The translations under genes were made by a program, and so were the position numbers. From the NCBI GenBank assembly GCA_015067975.1, contig SVLK01000002.1, positions 116,600-180,599 on the forward strand: a stretch of DNA of 64,000 nucleotides, in the 5' to 3' direction. Positions 16,112-24,146 of this stretch are shown here, piece after piece (the stretch's first letter is position 1; every line of letters begins with the position of its first letter). The notes beneath the pieces were generated by a model that saw nothing but the letters and a program-made list of their open reading frames with translations, was not told where the DNA came from and ran no database searches. The stretch comes from Oscillospiraceae bacterium. Its GTDB lineage: Bacteria > Bacillota > Clostridia > Oscillospirales > Oscillospiraceae.

Positions 16112-17259
16112 GTTACCGTTACGACGGAAACGGCGGCTTTGCGCAGGATCAGCCGCCTGCACCGCAGAAAAAGGACAGCGATTTGGGAAGCTGGCTGCTG
16201 ATCGGCATCATGTTCATGGTGGCGTGGCCCATTGGCTTATTTCTGCTGATCAAAAAACTGTCGCAGGACGGAAAGCAATACACCGCCTCTGCTGCGAAAA
16301 AGGGGAGCACCAAGACGGTGAAAAGCAAGGCTGCTGCGGTGACCAGAACGCCCAATGACAGCAGCAAGGGCGCTCGTATCCTGAATATCGTCGGCACGGT
16401 GCTGGCGGTGGCAGGCGGCATTGTTGGGTGGAGCATCCTCCTTGATTTCGGTTTCTATTTCGGCGAATACGGCGATTTGATGTGGTTTTTAGAGGACTTG
16501 TTTGTTTGTCTGGGCCTGCTGAGCGGCGGTATATCGCTGCTGCTGTTTGGCCGCGGGATGAAGCGCCGTATGCGCCGCTTTGCCAAGTATCTGGCGGCGG
16601 CAGGCAAGCGGCAGAGTATTTCCATTACCCGTCTGGCCAGCGCCGCTGAAGTGTCGGAGCGCCGGGTGGTGAAAGATCTGGACATGATGATCGAGCGGGG
16701 CATGTGGGGCAAGGAAGCCTATCTGGATCTGGGCGAGGGCAAGCTGTTCCGCAGCGCAGAAGCGGCGGAGGAGCAAGAGCCGGTGCAGCCCGTTGTGCCT
16801 GTGGAGGCAGAAGATGGGTATTCCGGCATGCTGCGCAAGATCCGCCGAGCCAATGATCGCATTGCCGATGAGACACTCAGTCGGCAGATTGACCGGTTGG
16901 AGGAGATTGCCGGACGCATTTTTCGCCTGATTGAAGAGGCGCCGGAAAAGAAAGCTAAGGCCAGTACGTTCCTCAACTACTATCTGCCGACAACGCAGAA
17001 ACTGCTGGACTCCTACGCGGAGTTTGAGGAAGCGGGCGTCAGCGGCGGCAACCTCTCGCAGGCCAAACGCAAGATCGAGCAGACCATGGACAACATCGTG
17101 TCCGGCTTTGAGCGGCAGCTGGATGAACTGTACCGCACCGATGCCATGGATATCGACAGCGATATCCGCGTGATGGAGACCATGCTGCGTCGGGACGGTG
17201 CTTATGTGGAAGACGACTTTGGACTGGGCGGTGCGGCCGTACAGTCACAGGAGGAATAA
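16108..17259 (+). CDS. XpaC-like membrane protein (chloroindolyl phosphate hydrolysis family)
   Basis: A 383-residue protein. Hydrophobic segments lie near residues 28-48 and 90-150, followed by a winged-helix-like stretch (SITRLASAAEVSERRVVKDL) near 172. An acidic linker leads to a C-terminal helical domain with FLNYYLPTTQKLLDSYAEFE and DIRVMETMLRRDG, the hallmark of the 5-bromo-4-chloroindolyl phosphate hydrolysis (XpaC) family. True function is unknown. It overlaps the DUF896 gene by four bases and ends the operon. Confidence 0.8.
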   Translation: MSYRYDGNGGFAQDQPPAPQKKDSDLGSWLLIGIMFMVAWPIGLFLLIKKLSQDGKQYTASAAKKGSTKTVKSKAAAVTRTPNDSSKGARILNIVGTVLAVAGGIVGWSILLDFGFYFGEYGDLMWFLEDLFVCLGLLSGGISLLLFGRGMKRRMRRFAKYLAAAGKRQSISITRLASAAEVSERRVVKDLDMMIERGMWGKEAYLDLGEGKLFRSAEAAEEQEPVQPVVPVEAEDGYSGMLRKIRRANDRIADETLSRQIDRLEEIAGRIFRLIEEAPEKKAKASTFLNYYLPTTQKLLDSYAEFEEAGVSGGNLSQAKRKIEQTMDNIVSGFERQLDELYRTDAMDIDSDIRVMETMLRRDGAYVEDDFGLGGAAVQSQEE

Positions 17260-17263
17260 AACG

Positions 17264-17294
17264 AAAACGCGAAGGATTTCCTTCGCGTTTTTTG
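17264..17294 (+). terminator. Terminator of the exporter-ylmH-xpaC operon
   Basis: AAAACGCGAAGGA (17264-17276) pairs perfectly with 17279-17291, followed by more T. Confidence 0.92.
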
Positions 17295-17354
17295 TTTATT
17301 GCCAATGAATTAGCCGCTTTTAAGAAAATAATGACCCGAAAAGACAGAAAATCC

Positions 17355-17384
17355 TTGACGCGGTGAGAATGAAACCGCTATAGT
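17355..17384 (+). promoter_or_regulatory. TetR gene promoter with internal inverted repeat
   Basis: TTGACG (17355-17360) and TATAGT (17379-17384) have an 18-base spacer. GCGGT at 17360-17364 and ACCGC at 17374-17378 form an inverted repeat inside the spacer, a natural position for autorepression by the TetR product. Confidence 0.6.
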
Positions 17385-17420
17385 ATAGGTAAAGAAACCG
17401 TTAAGAAAGTGAGAGAACCC

Positions 17421-18050
17421 ATGGCGGAAAGAATGACTTCAAGAAAAATGAAGGCGCTGCAGATGCAAAAAAAGATCCAAAAAACAGCGCTGCAGTTATT
17501 TGATAAGCATGGGTTTGAGAATGTTTCTGTAGAAGATGTGGCACAGGCGGTAGGGTGCTCGGTGGGAAACATCTACCACTATTTCAAAAGTAAGGATGAA
17601 CTGGCGCTGCAGATGACCGACCATGTGAAGCGGAAATATCTGGAGTTGGAAAAACAGTATGAGGCAGATACCGTCCACACGGCGCAGGAAAAATTATTGG
17701 ATTTTGTTGCCCAAACGCTGCGGATCAGCTCGGAAGAAGAGGCGCTGTACAAAAGCTTTATCCACGGGCTGAAGTATCCCGAGCGGGGGGCGATGAAAGA
17801 AAACCGTGAGCAGCGTGTGCACGTGCGGATGCTGCGCCAGATGGTGATAGACTGTCAGAATGAGGGCAGTATCTCTCGTTGCTATACGGTGGATGAGGTG
17901 GTGGAGCAGTTGGTGACGATGCACCGCGGTATACTGTTTGAGTGGCGCATTTATGAGAGCAATTTCGATCTGGCAGAGCGTGGTGTGCGCATGGCGAAGA
18001 TCTTGCTGCGAGGCTGGGAAAAACAAAACCAGTCGAATCCGGGCTGTTGA
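17421..18050 (+). CDS. TetR/AcrR family transcriptional regulator
   Basis: A 209-residue regulator. Residues 15-65 hold the TetR helix-turn-helix (FENVSVEDVAQAVGCSVGNI followed by YHYFKSKDEL); the remainder is an all-helical ligand domain. The ATG at 17421 follows AAGAAAGTGAGAG; a GTG at 17409 and an ATG at 17433 are possible alternatives. No transporter or enzyme shares its transcript, so its targets are unclear, apart from a possible operator in its own promoter. Confidence 0.85.
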   Translation: MAERMTSRKMKALQMQKKIQKTALQLFDKHGFENVSVEDVAQAVGCSVGNIYHYFKSKDELALQMTDHVKRKYLELEKQYEADTVHTAQEKLLDFVAQTLRISSEEEALYKSFIHGLKYPERGAMKENREQRVHVRMLRQMVIDCQNEGSISRCYTVDEVVEQLVTMHRGILFEWRIYESNFDLAERGVRMAKILLRGWEKQNQSNPGC

Positions 18051-18134
18051 TATAATTTGTTTTTTCACATTTCAACGCCGGAAAAGGAGAAAAAATTCTC
18101 CCCAAAAGAATCTTTTTGAAATGTTAAAAAAGAA

Positions 18135-18179
18135 TTGACAATCCTGTAACAAGAGACTATAATCTGTGCTTATTACAGG
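18135..18179 (+). promoter_or_regulatory. Consensus mgtC promoter with flanking inverted repeat
   Basis: TTGACA (18135-18140) and TATAAT (18158-18163) with 17-base spacing is a perfect consensus. CCTGTAA (18143-18149) and TTACAGG (18173-18179) form a perfect inverted repeat bracketing the -10 box, a likely operator. Confidence 0.75.
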
Positions 18180-18206
18180 GACACTTAATGAAACTGTAAC
18201 CAATAT

Positions 18207-18236
18207 CGCCCATCGCCGTGACTGCGGCGATGGGCG
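18207..18236 (+). promoter_or_regulatory. 5'-UTR hairpin upstream of mgtC
   Basis: CGCCCATCGCCG (18207-18218) pairs perfectly with 18225-18236 around TGACTG, 15 bp before the ribosome site. No clean T-run follows. It is too small for an M-box riboswitch. Confidence 0.55.
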
Positions 18237-18265
18237 CAATAATTATATTTTGGGAGGACATTATT

Positions 18266-18982
18266 ATGCTGGTTGGGTTGACGAATTATTTGCCGGAGAG
18301 CTTGCTGTCGGCATATGATGTCGTGGAGTTCGTGCTGCGCATCCTTGTATCGGCGCTGTTGGGTGCGGTGATCGGTATGGAGCGTACCCATCGGCAGAAG
18401 GAGGCCGGTATCCGCACGCACTGCATGGTGGCAGTGGCATCGGCCCTCTTTATGATCCTGTCCAAATATGCGTTTATCGATGTGGTGGAGATCGGCGCAG
18501 TAGGCGGCAAGGGTGTTGACCCCTCCCGTATTGCCTCGCAGGTAGTCAGCGGCATTTCCTTCCTGGGTGCCGGCGTGATCTTCAAGCAGGGCAAGGCGAC
18601 CATCAAGGGCCTGACCACGGCGGCCGGCATGTGGGCCACAGCAGCCGTAGGCATGGCGGTAGGCGCCGGTCTTTACATCATGGGACTGTTCGTCACACTG
18701 GTGATGATGATCACCCAGATTTTCCTGCACCGTCATCCTATTGGCCACGATTCGGCCACCGTGCAGGAGATCAACATCAGCATGCAGGATCTGCCGGAGC
18801 TGCGCACTGCCTTTGACGGTCTGGTGGAAAAGCACGAGGGTCAGATTCAGGAGAGCGACATTCGCCGTGATAACGATATGATCCACATCCATTTGGCCAT
18901 TCGCGTGGATACGCCCATTTCTCACGCCGAGGCAGTGGAGCTGCTGGAGAGCCACGTCGGCATTACCCGTATTTCCGTCTAA
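18266..18982 (+). CDS. mgtC: MgtC/SapB family membrane protein
   Basis: A 238-residue protein with about four to five transmembrane segments in the first 160 residues. It carries the family core: SALLGAVIGMERTHRQKEAG followed by RTHCMVAVASALFM, then RIASQVVSGISFLGAGVIF and LTTAAGMWATAAVGMAVGAG. A C-terminal ACT-like cytoplasmic domain covers roughly residues 165-238. Relatives modulate Mg2+ homeostasis and the F-type ATPase in other bacteria. The ATG at 18266 follows GGGAGGAC; an upstream GTG lacks a good site. Confidence 0.9.
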   Translation: MLVGLTNYLPESLLSAYDVVEFVLRILVSALLGAVIGMERTHRQKEAGIRTHCMVAVASALFMILSKYAFIDVVEIGAVGGKGVDPSRIASQVVSGISFLGAGVIFKQGKATIKGLTTAAGMWATAAVGMAVGAGLYIMGLFVTLVMMITQIFLHRHPIGHDSATVQEINISMQDLPELRTAFDGLVEKHEGQIQESDIRRDNDMIHIHLAIRVDTPISHAEAVELLESHVGITRISV

Positions 18983-19000
18983 ATACATAAAATAAGAAAA

Positions 19001-19034
19001 CAATCCCCGCAACAAGCGGGGATTGTCCGTTTTT
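19001..19034 (+). terminator. Terminator of mgtC
   Basis: CAATCCCCGC (19001-19010) pairs with 19016-19025 around AACAA and is followed by a T6 tract at 19030-19035. Confidence 0.9.
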
Positions 19035-19092
19035 TAGGACGCATCCCTTGCTATACTGGCCTCAATCAGAAAAATAACAGGAGGTACAGAAG

Positions 19093-19182
19093 ATGGAAGG
19101 TATGACGTTATTATTTACGGTTTGCGGTGCGGCCACGTTGGTGAAAGGTATGATGAAGGTGTTTGACCGCATGGAGCGATAA
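19093..19182 (+). CDS. 29-residue small protein, unknown function
   Basis: An ATG at 19093 sits 7-8 bp after AGGAGGT and opens a 29-codon frame ending TAA at 19180-19182. The peptide starts MEGMTLLFTVCGAATLVKGM, with a hydrophobic middle and a basic/acidic end (FDRMER), so it may lie at the membrane. A TATACT -10-like box lies at 19052-19057, and a bidirectional terminator begins one base after the stop. Having its own ribosome site, promoter-like box and terminator makes it a plausible free-standing small gene. Confidence 0.6.
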   Translation: MEGMTLLFTVCGAATLVKGMMKVFDRMER

Positions 19183-19221
19183 TGAAAAAAGGGATCTCCC
19201 GTCAGGAGATCCCTTTTTTCA
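19183..19221. terminator. Bidirectional terminator between the small gene and proC
   Basis: Arms 19183-19199 and 19205-19221 pair perfectly over 17 bp with A- and T-tracts on both sides around CGTCA. Confidence 0.93.
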
Positions 19222-20022
19222 TTACTTCTTGAGTTCCAGCGTTCGCTCATAAGAGGCCACCACAGCATCCATAGCGGCGCCGCGGAAGCCGCTTTCCTCC
19301 AGTGCCTGTACGCCGGCGATGGTGGTGCCGCCGGGAGAGCAGATGGAATCCTTGATCACGACAGGGTGGCTGCCGCTCTCCAGCGCCAGTGCTGCCGTAC
19401 CCAAGAGCATCTGCTGGGCGTAGCGCAATGCCTTATCACGGGGCAGACCGCACACTACGGCACCGTCAGCCAGGGCCTCCATAAAGAGGCAGGCAAACGC
19501 ACCGCCGCAGCCGGCCACAGCACTGCCGGCATCGATCAAGTGCTCATCCAGCGCTTCCAAGCGGCCGGAAGCGGCCAAAATGGAGAGAAGACCCTGCACC
19601 TGTTCCTCGGTGACGTCTTTCGAGCAGGCATAGAGCGTCAGGCCCTGTCCTACGGCGCAGGCCACGTTGGGCATAATGCGGATCACCGGAAGAGGAACAC
19701 CGGCCATTTCGCGGATAGACGCGACCGTCAGTCCGGCGGCCATACTGACCAGCACGCAGGGCGTTTTCCGCGCGGCCAACAGTAAATGCAGATCGGAGAG
19801 CACGCCTGCCATCATCTGCGGCTTGACGCCCAGAAAAATATAGTCACATTCTACGGCGATGGTGTCATTATCCGATGCAGTGGCACCAATCTGCGCTGCC
19901 AGCGTTTCCGCCTTGGCCGCGGTGCGATTGGAAAGAAGAATCTGGCTGCCGCTGAGCACTTTCGCCGCGGCTTTGGCCAGCGCGCCGCCCATATGGCCGG
20001 TGCCGATGAATCCAACAGTCAT
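19222..20022 (-). CDS. proC: Pyrroline-5-carboxylate reductase
   Basis: A 266-residue NAD(P)H enzyme for the last step of proline synthesis. The N-terminal nucleotide-binding GFIGTGHMGGALA is intact, VKPQ lies near residue 75, MPNVACAVGQG near residue 117, and the C-terminal signature (VIKDSICSPGGTTIAGVQAL) is complete. It starts at an ATG at 20022 behind CAAGGAGGTTTTCCTT and is divergent from rubrerythrin. It is a single-gene unit, with no proA or proB nearby. Confidence 0.95.
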   Translation of the reverse strand: MTVGFIGTGHMGGALAKAAAKVLSGSQILLSNRTAAKAETLAAQIGATASDNDTIAVECDYIFLGVKPQMMAGVLSDLHLLLAARKTPCVLVSMAAGLTVASIREMAGVPLPVIRIMPNVACAVGQGLTLYACSKDVTEEQVQGLLSILAASGRLEALDEHLIDAGSAVAGCGGAFACLFMEALADGAVVCGLPRDKALRYAQQMLLGTAALALESGSHPVVIKDSICSPGGTTIAGVQALEESGFRGAAMDAVVASYERTLELKK

Positions 20023-20048
20023 AAGGAAAACCTCCTTGCTTTTTTTTC

Positions 20049-20077
20049 ATCATATACCAAAGAAAAAAATTGTGCAA
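20049..20077 (-). promoter_or_regulatory. proC promoter
   Basis: Minus strand TTGCAC (20072-20077) and TATGAT (20049-20054), 17-base spacing. Confidence 0.6.
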
Positions 20078-20090
20078 CTGAAAAATAGGA

Positions 20091-20119
20091 TTGCCATTTT
20101 GGGGAAAACTTGGTATGAT
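20091..20119 (+). promoter_or_regulatory. Rubrerythrin promoter
   Basis: TTGCCA (20091-20096) and TATGAT (20114-20119), 17-base spacing, with the ribosome site AAAGGAG 25 bp further on. Confidence 0.65.
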
Positions 20120-20156
20120 GCAAGTACCCAATATTGTTAATAAAGGAGACTTTTTT

Positions 20157-20690
20157 ATGGAACTGAAAGGAACCAAGACCGAACAGAACCTGCGCGAGGC
20201 ATTTGCCGGCGAGACTCAGGCCCGCAGCAAGTATGATTACTTTGCTTCCGTAGCCAAGAAGGCTGGCTATGAGCAGATTGCTGCTATTTTCCAGGAAACC
20301 GCCAACAACGAGAAGGAACATGCTAAGTTGTGGTTCAAGGCTCTGGGCGCTTTGGGCACCACAGAGGAAAATTTGGCCAGCGCTGCTGCCGGCGAGAACT
20401 ACGAGTGGACCGATATGTATGACCGCATGGCCAAAGAGGCCGAGGAAGAGGGCTTTGTGGAGCTGGCTGCCAAGTTCCGCATGGTGGCTGCCATCGAGAA
20501 GACCCATGAAGAGCGCTATCGCAAGCTGCTGAGCAACGTGGAGATGCAGGCTGTGTTCGCCAAGGCAGAGGAGACCATGTGGGAATGCCGCAACTGCGGC
20601 CATCTGGTCATGGGCAAGAAGGCCCCCCAGATCTGCCCTGTGTGCGCACATCCTCAGGCTTACTTCGAAGTCCGTAAAGAGAATTATTGA
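20157..20690 (+). CDS. rbr: Rubrerythrin
   Basis: A 177-residue peroxide-detoxifying protein of anaerobes. The N-terminal ferritin-like four-helix domain carries the diiron ligands ([33 protein letters not shown]). The C-terminal rubredoxin-like domain has two knuckles, CRNCGHL and CPVCAHP. It reduces hydrogen peroxide using electrons from rubredoxin or NADH donors in the cytoplasm. The start at 20157 follows TAAAGGAGAC. Its codon bias suggests high expression. Confidence 0.95.
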   Translation: MELKGTKTEQNLREAFAGETQARSKYDYFASVAKKAGYEQIAAIFQETANNEKEHAKLWFKALGALGTTEENLASAAAGENYEWTDMYDRMAKEAEEEGFVELAAKFRMVAAIEKTHEERYRKLLSNVEMQAVFAKAEETMWECRNCGHLVMGKKAPQICPVCAHPQAYFEVRKENY

Positions 20691-20758
20691 TTTGATCTGC
20701 TGTAAGGAGGCGGGCAGCATTGTCCGCCTCTCTTATTGCATCTAAGGAGGTTTCCACT

Positions 20759-21517
20759 ATGTTTACTCCTGCAGAAGCGGCTGCCAATTATGTGGCTGTC
20801 GGAAAAGGGAAAGCCAATCTTCCGCTGGGAAAGATGTTCTTGCTGGCTGTACTGGCCGGTGCCTTTATCGCTTTGGCCGGAGCTGCTGCCACCTTTGGCA
20901 ATGTATATGTGAATAAAGCCGTCGGTGCGGCCATTTTTCCTGCCGGCCTGGCCATGGTACTCATCGCCGGCAGCGAACTGTTTACCGGTAACTGCCTGCT
21001 GATCATTCCGCTGCTGGAAAAGCAGGTGACGCTGGGGCAAGTGGTGCGTAACCTGAGCGTGGTGTATCTGGGCAATCTGGTGGGCGGTGTACTGGTATCC
21101 GCCTGCGCCGTCTACGGCGGTACCTTTGACGCTATTGCCGAGACGGTGGTGGCCACGGCGCTGACGAAGGCCACCCTGCCTGTGAGTGCCCTGTTCCTGC
21201 GGGGTATCCTGTGCAACGTTTTGGTATGCTTAGGCGTGTGGATGGGTCTGGCCGGCAAGACGGTCAGCTGCAAGATCATCGGTTTGTTCTTCCCTGTATT
21301 TGCTTTTGTGATCTGCGGCTATGAACACTGCATTGCCAATATGTTCTACATACCTGCCGGCATGATGAGCGCTGTGCGCGCCGGGATTGCTGCCGAGGGA
21401 CTGCACCTGTGGGGCTTTGTGCGCAATCTGATTCCTGTGACGCTGGGCAACATCGTGGGCGGCGCCGGTTTGGGTGCTATGTACTGGGCAATCTATCTGA
21501 GAAAGAAAAGCGCATGA
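20759..21517 (+). CDS. Formate/nitrite transporter (FNT) family channel
   Basis: A 252-residue pentameric channel subunit with six transmembrane segments. Hallmarks are GAFIALAGAAATFG near residue 34, AGSELFTGNCLL near 77, the NLVGG motif and CGYEHCIANMFYIPAG near 190 with the central histidine. The ATG at 20759 follows TAAGGAGGTTTCC. It probably exports formate or imports nitrite; formate is the likelier substrate in a fermenter. It shares four bases with the following Nudix gene. Confidence 0.9.
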   Translation: MFTPAEAAANYVAVGKGKANLPLGKMFLLAVLAGAFIALAGAAATFGNVYVNKAVGAAIFPAGLAMVLIAGSELFTGNCLLIIPLLEKQVTLGQVVRNLSVVYLGNLVGGVLVSACAVYGGTFDAIAETVVATALTKATLPVSALFLRGILCNVLVCLGVWMGLAGKTVSCKIIGLFFPVFAFVICGYEHCIANMFYIPAGMMSAVRAGIAAEGLHLWGFVRNLIPVTLGNIVGGAGLGAMYWAIYLRKKSA

Positions 21518-22143
21518 TCAGAGAAATCGAACGGTTTGTGCCGCAATGTGAACAGGAGCAGCGGGATAAGGAGATCATGCTGCACTTTCTGCGCACCAAT
21601 CCCGATGCCTATGAGCGCAGCAACAGCATGGCTCACATGACTGCCTCCAGTTGGGTCATCAGTCCTGACGGGCGGCATGTAGTGATGGTTTACCATAATA
21701 TCTATCACTCCTGGTCGTGGACCGGCGGACACGCCGACGGTGACAGCGATCTGCTGGCGGTGGCGATCCGTGAGGCACAGGAGGAGACGGGGCTGCGGCA
21801 TCTGGTGCCGGTGACAGACGGCATCATTTCGCTGGAATGCCTGACGGTGGACGGACACGAAAAGAAGGGCGCGTATGTGCCCAGCCACATCCATCACAAC
21901 GTGACCTATCTGCTGCGTTCGGAGGATGAAGACCTGCAGGAGAAACCGGATGAGAACAGCGGTGTGGCGTGGTTTACGCCTGAAGAGGCGCTTCAGGCTT
22001 CCACAGAACCGTGGATGGTGGAGCGGGTGTACCGCAAGCTGAATGAGCGAGCAAAGCCTTACATGGAAAGCGCCGAAGCGCCGCCGGTGGCGGATGAAGC
22101 GAGGCGGTTTCGAGGAAGTGCCCCGATTGGCGGCCAAGAATAG
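21514..22143 (+). CDS. Nudix hydrolase family protein
   Basis: A 209-residue protein. A Nudix-type segment near residues 70-92 reads GGHADGDSDLLAVAIREAQE followed by ETGL. The REAQEETGL end is intact, but the first acidic position of the classic box (G-x5-E) is serine here. The substrate is probably a nucleoside diphosphate derivative; the exact one cannot be read. The ATG at 21514 overlaps the FNT stop (ATGA). The last ~15 residues are unlike the family and may be a tail. Confidence 0.8.
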   Translation: MIREIERFVPQCEQEQRDKEIMLHFLRTNPDAYERSNSMAHMTASSWVISPDGRHVVMVYHNIYHSWSWTGGHADGDSDLLAVAIREAQEETGLRHLVPVTDGIISLECLTVDGHEKKGAYVPSHIHHNVTYLLRSEDEDLQEKPDENSGVAWFTPEEALQASTEPWMVERVYRKLNERAKPYMESAEAPPVADEARRFRGSAPIGGQE

Positions 22144-22178
22144 TGGCCGGAAATCGGTTGGCACGACGGTGTCATATA

Positions 22179-22208
22179 AAAAAGAGCTGACCGAGGTCAG
22201 CTCTTTTT
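22179..22208. terminator. Bidirectional terminator after the Nudix gene
   Basis: AAAAAGAGCTGACC (22179-22192) pairs with 22195-22208 around a 2-nt centre; A and T tracts serve both directions for the convergent EamA gene. Confidence 0.85.
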
Positions 22209-22210
22209 GT

Positions 22211-22624
22211 TTACAGGACCATGATCAGCGTACCGGCCGTGATCAGTACAATGCCTACAGCGGATTTCCATGTAAATGCTTCGTGGAACAGGATAAAGGC
22301 CAAAACCAGCGTGATCACAACGCTGAGTTTATCGATGGGAACGACCTTGGTTACCTCGCCCATCTGCAATGCCTTATAATAGCACAGCCACGAAAGACCG
22401 GTGGCGGCGCCGGACAGGATCAAAAACAGCCAGCTGCGGCGGCTGATATCGCCAATACCGGTCTGCGCATCCGTGAGGAGCACCATAGCCCACGCCATGA
22501 CCAGAACCACGGCGGTACGAATGGCGGTGGCCAGATGAGAGTTGACGCCCTCAATGCCGGCTTTGGCCAACAGCGAGGTGACAGCAGCAAAAACAGCGGA
22601 TAGAAGTGCATAAATAAACCACAT
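22211..22624 (-). CDS. Half-size EamA/DMT transporter
   Basis: A 137-residue membrane protein with four to five hydrophobic helices, one EamA repeat long: FIYALLSAVFAAVTSLLAK at the start and a PIDKLSVVITLVLAFILFHE end. Such single-repeat members act as homo- or heterodimers and export small metabolites; the substrate is unknown. The ATG at 22624 follows GGAGGTCATTTT. It lies 41 bp after the DUF554 gene on the same strand. Confidence 0.85.
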   Translation of the reverse strand: MWFIYALLSAVFAAVTSLLAKAGIEGVNSHLATAIRTAVVLVMAWAMVLLTDAQTGIGDISRRSWLFLILSGAATGLSWLCYYKALQMGEVTKVVPIDKLSVVITLVLAFILFHEAFTWKSAVGIVLITAGTLIMVL

Positions 22625-22665
22625 AAAATGACCTCCGTTTCTCTCTGTGCAGGAGATGGTGCGGC

Positions 22666-23343
22666 TTACATGAACTGACAAAACAAAATGGGCAGGAACA
22701 TGGCGGGCATCATGTTCAACAGGCGCAGTTTGGTGATGCCCAGCAGGTTGCCGCTGATGCCAAGGATCAGCAGCGAACCGACAAAGGTGATCTCGTTGAT
22801 CACGGCGGTGGTCAGCAGCGGAGCTACCAGAGAGGCCAACAGTGCAATGCCGCCTTCAATCACCAGCACGCTGATGGCGGCAAAAGCTACGCCGATGCCC
22901 ATGGTGGAGGCGAAGATGATGGAACTGATACCGTCGATCACCGATTTGGCGATCAGGATGGTGTGGTCGTTTTTCAGACCGCTGTCCAGAGAACCCATGA
23001 TAGTCATGGCACCTACGGCGAACACCAGCGTGGCGGTGACAAAGCCTTCGGTGATCTTGCCGTGGCCGCGGAATTTCTCCTGCAGTTTATCGCCGATGCG
23101 GTTGACAAAGGCGTCGATATTTAGTGCCTCACCGATCACCGTGCCGATGACCAGAGAGAGAATGGGTACCAACGGCTTGGAGCTATCCAGCAGACCCGGT
23201 ACGGCAATGCCAATGGTAATCAGTGCCACGGCAGACATGGTGGCGGTGCGGATGCGTTCGTTCAGCAGCTTGCCGGCAAACAGACCGACAAATGTGCCGG
23301 CTACCACGGTAGCAAAATTGATAAGAGCGCCGGTAAGGATCAT
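22666..23343 (-). CDS. DUF554 family membrane protein
   Basis: A 225-residue protein with about seven hydrophobic segments. The start GALINFATVVAGTFVGLFAG and the internal GEALNIDAFVNRIGDKL, FVTATLVFAVGAMTIMGSLD and SGLKNDHTILIAKSVIDGIS blocks are typical of DUF554 (YdfK/YqgA-like) proteins, possibly small-molecule transporters. It overlaps tcdA by 4 bp, so the two are translated together. Confidence 0.88.
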   Translation of the reverse strand: MILTGALINFATVVAGTFVGLFAGKLLNERIRTATMSAVALITIGIAVPGLLDSSKPLVPILSLVIGTVIGEALNIDAFVNRIGDKLQEKFRGHGKITEGFVTATLVFAVGAMTIMGSLDSGLKNDHTILIAKSVIDGISSIIFASTMGIGVAFAAISVLVIEGGIALLASLVAPLLTTAVINEITFVGSLLILGISGNLLGITKLRLLNMMPAMFLPILFCQFM

Positions 23344-24065
23344 GGCTGCTCACTCCTTTCAAGAATCAAGTCTTCGATGACGGCGCCGGCCATCATCAGT
23401 CCGGCACAGGAGGGGACCCATGCCACGCTGGCAGGTACGCTGCGCCGGCCGGGAGGCGGGGCTTCCAACTGGTCGGTGGGGGCAGGCTGCTCGGGGCTGA
23501 ACACCACCTTCAAGTGGCGAATACCGCGCTCGCGCAGCTCTTTGCGCATGACGCGGGCCAGCGGACAGCCGGAAGTTTTGGAAATATCGGTGATCTGCAG
23601 CAGGGCGGGGTTCAGTTTATTACCGGTACCCAGCGCGCAGAGAATGGGGATGCCGCGCTGCTGTGCCTGCTGGATGAGATCCAGCTTGCAGGAGACCAGA
23701 TCGATGGCATCCACAATATAATCGTAGTGTGCGGTGAAGAAATCATCACGGTGGGCGGCGTCGTAGGTGGCGCAGACCGGGTGCACCACGATATCGGGGT
23801 TGATATCGCGGCAGCGCATTGCGGCAGCTTCTGCCTTGGGCAGGCCGACGGTGGATTGCAGAGCCAGCAGCTGGCGGTTGCAGTTGGAGAGGCTCACGGT
23901 ATCCTGATCGATCAGCGTCAGCTCACCTACGCCGCTGCGGGCCAAGGCCTCCACGGCATAGCTGCCCACTCCGCCCAGACCGAAAACGGCCACATGGCTG
24001 TGCTGCAGTTTTCGCATGGCATTGGTGCCCAGCATCATTTCCGTGCGCAAGAAACGTTCGTTCAT
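23340..24065 (-). CDS. tcdA: tRNA threonylcarbamoyladenosine dehydratase
   Basis: A 241-residue E1-like ThiF/HesA enzyme that cyclises t6A37 in tRNA to ct6A using ATP. GLGGVGSYAVEALARSG near residue 30, DQDTVSLSNCNRQ near 53 and VDAIDLVSCK near 116 are intact. There are no zinc-binding CxxC pairs, as expected for TcdA rather than MoeB or ThiF. ATG 24065 follows AAAGGAG. First gene of a three-gene operon with the DUF554 and EamA genes. Confidence 0.9.
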   Translation of the reverse strand: MNERFLRTEMMLGTNAMRKLQHSHVAVFGLGGVGSYAVEALARSGVGELTLIDQDTVSLSNCNRQLLALQSTVGLPKAEAAAMRCRDINPDIVVHPVCATYDAAHRDDFFTAHYDYIVDAIDLVSCKLDLIQQAQQRGIPILCALGTGNKLNPALLQITDISKTSGCPLARVMRKELRERGIRHLKVVFSPEQPAPTDQLEAPPPGRRSVPASVAWVPSCAGLMMAGAVIEDLILERSEQP

Positions 24066-24094
24066 GGGAAAACTCCTTTAACGATGATAAAAAA

Positions 24095-24118
24095 GGGCCG
24101 GCGCATCGGCGCCAGCCC
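24095..24118 (-). terminator. Terminator of the parvulin gene
   Basis: Arms 24095-24104 and 24109-24118 around four bases. The one irregular position is a G-U pair on the minus transcript but a C-A mismatch on plus, and T6 follows on minus, so it acts on the minus strand. Confidence 0.85.
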
Positions 24119-24146
24119 TTTTGTTGCGTCGTTTTGTCAGGCTGGA

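Noticed and set aside
18207..18236. M-box or other Mg2+ riboswitch in front of mgtC
   Set aside because: The leader is about 95 nt and has one hairpin without the conserved M-box core.
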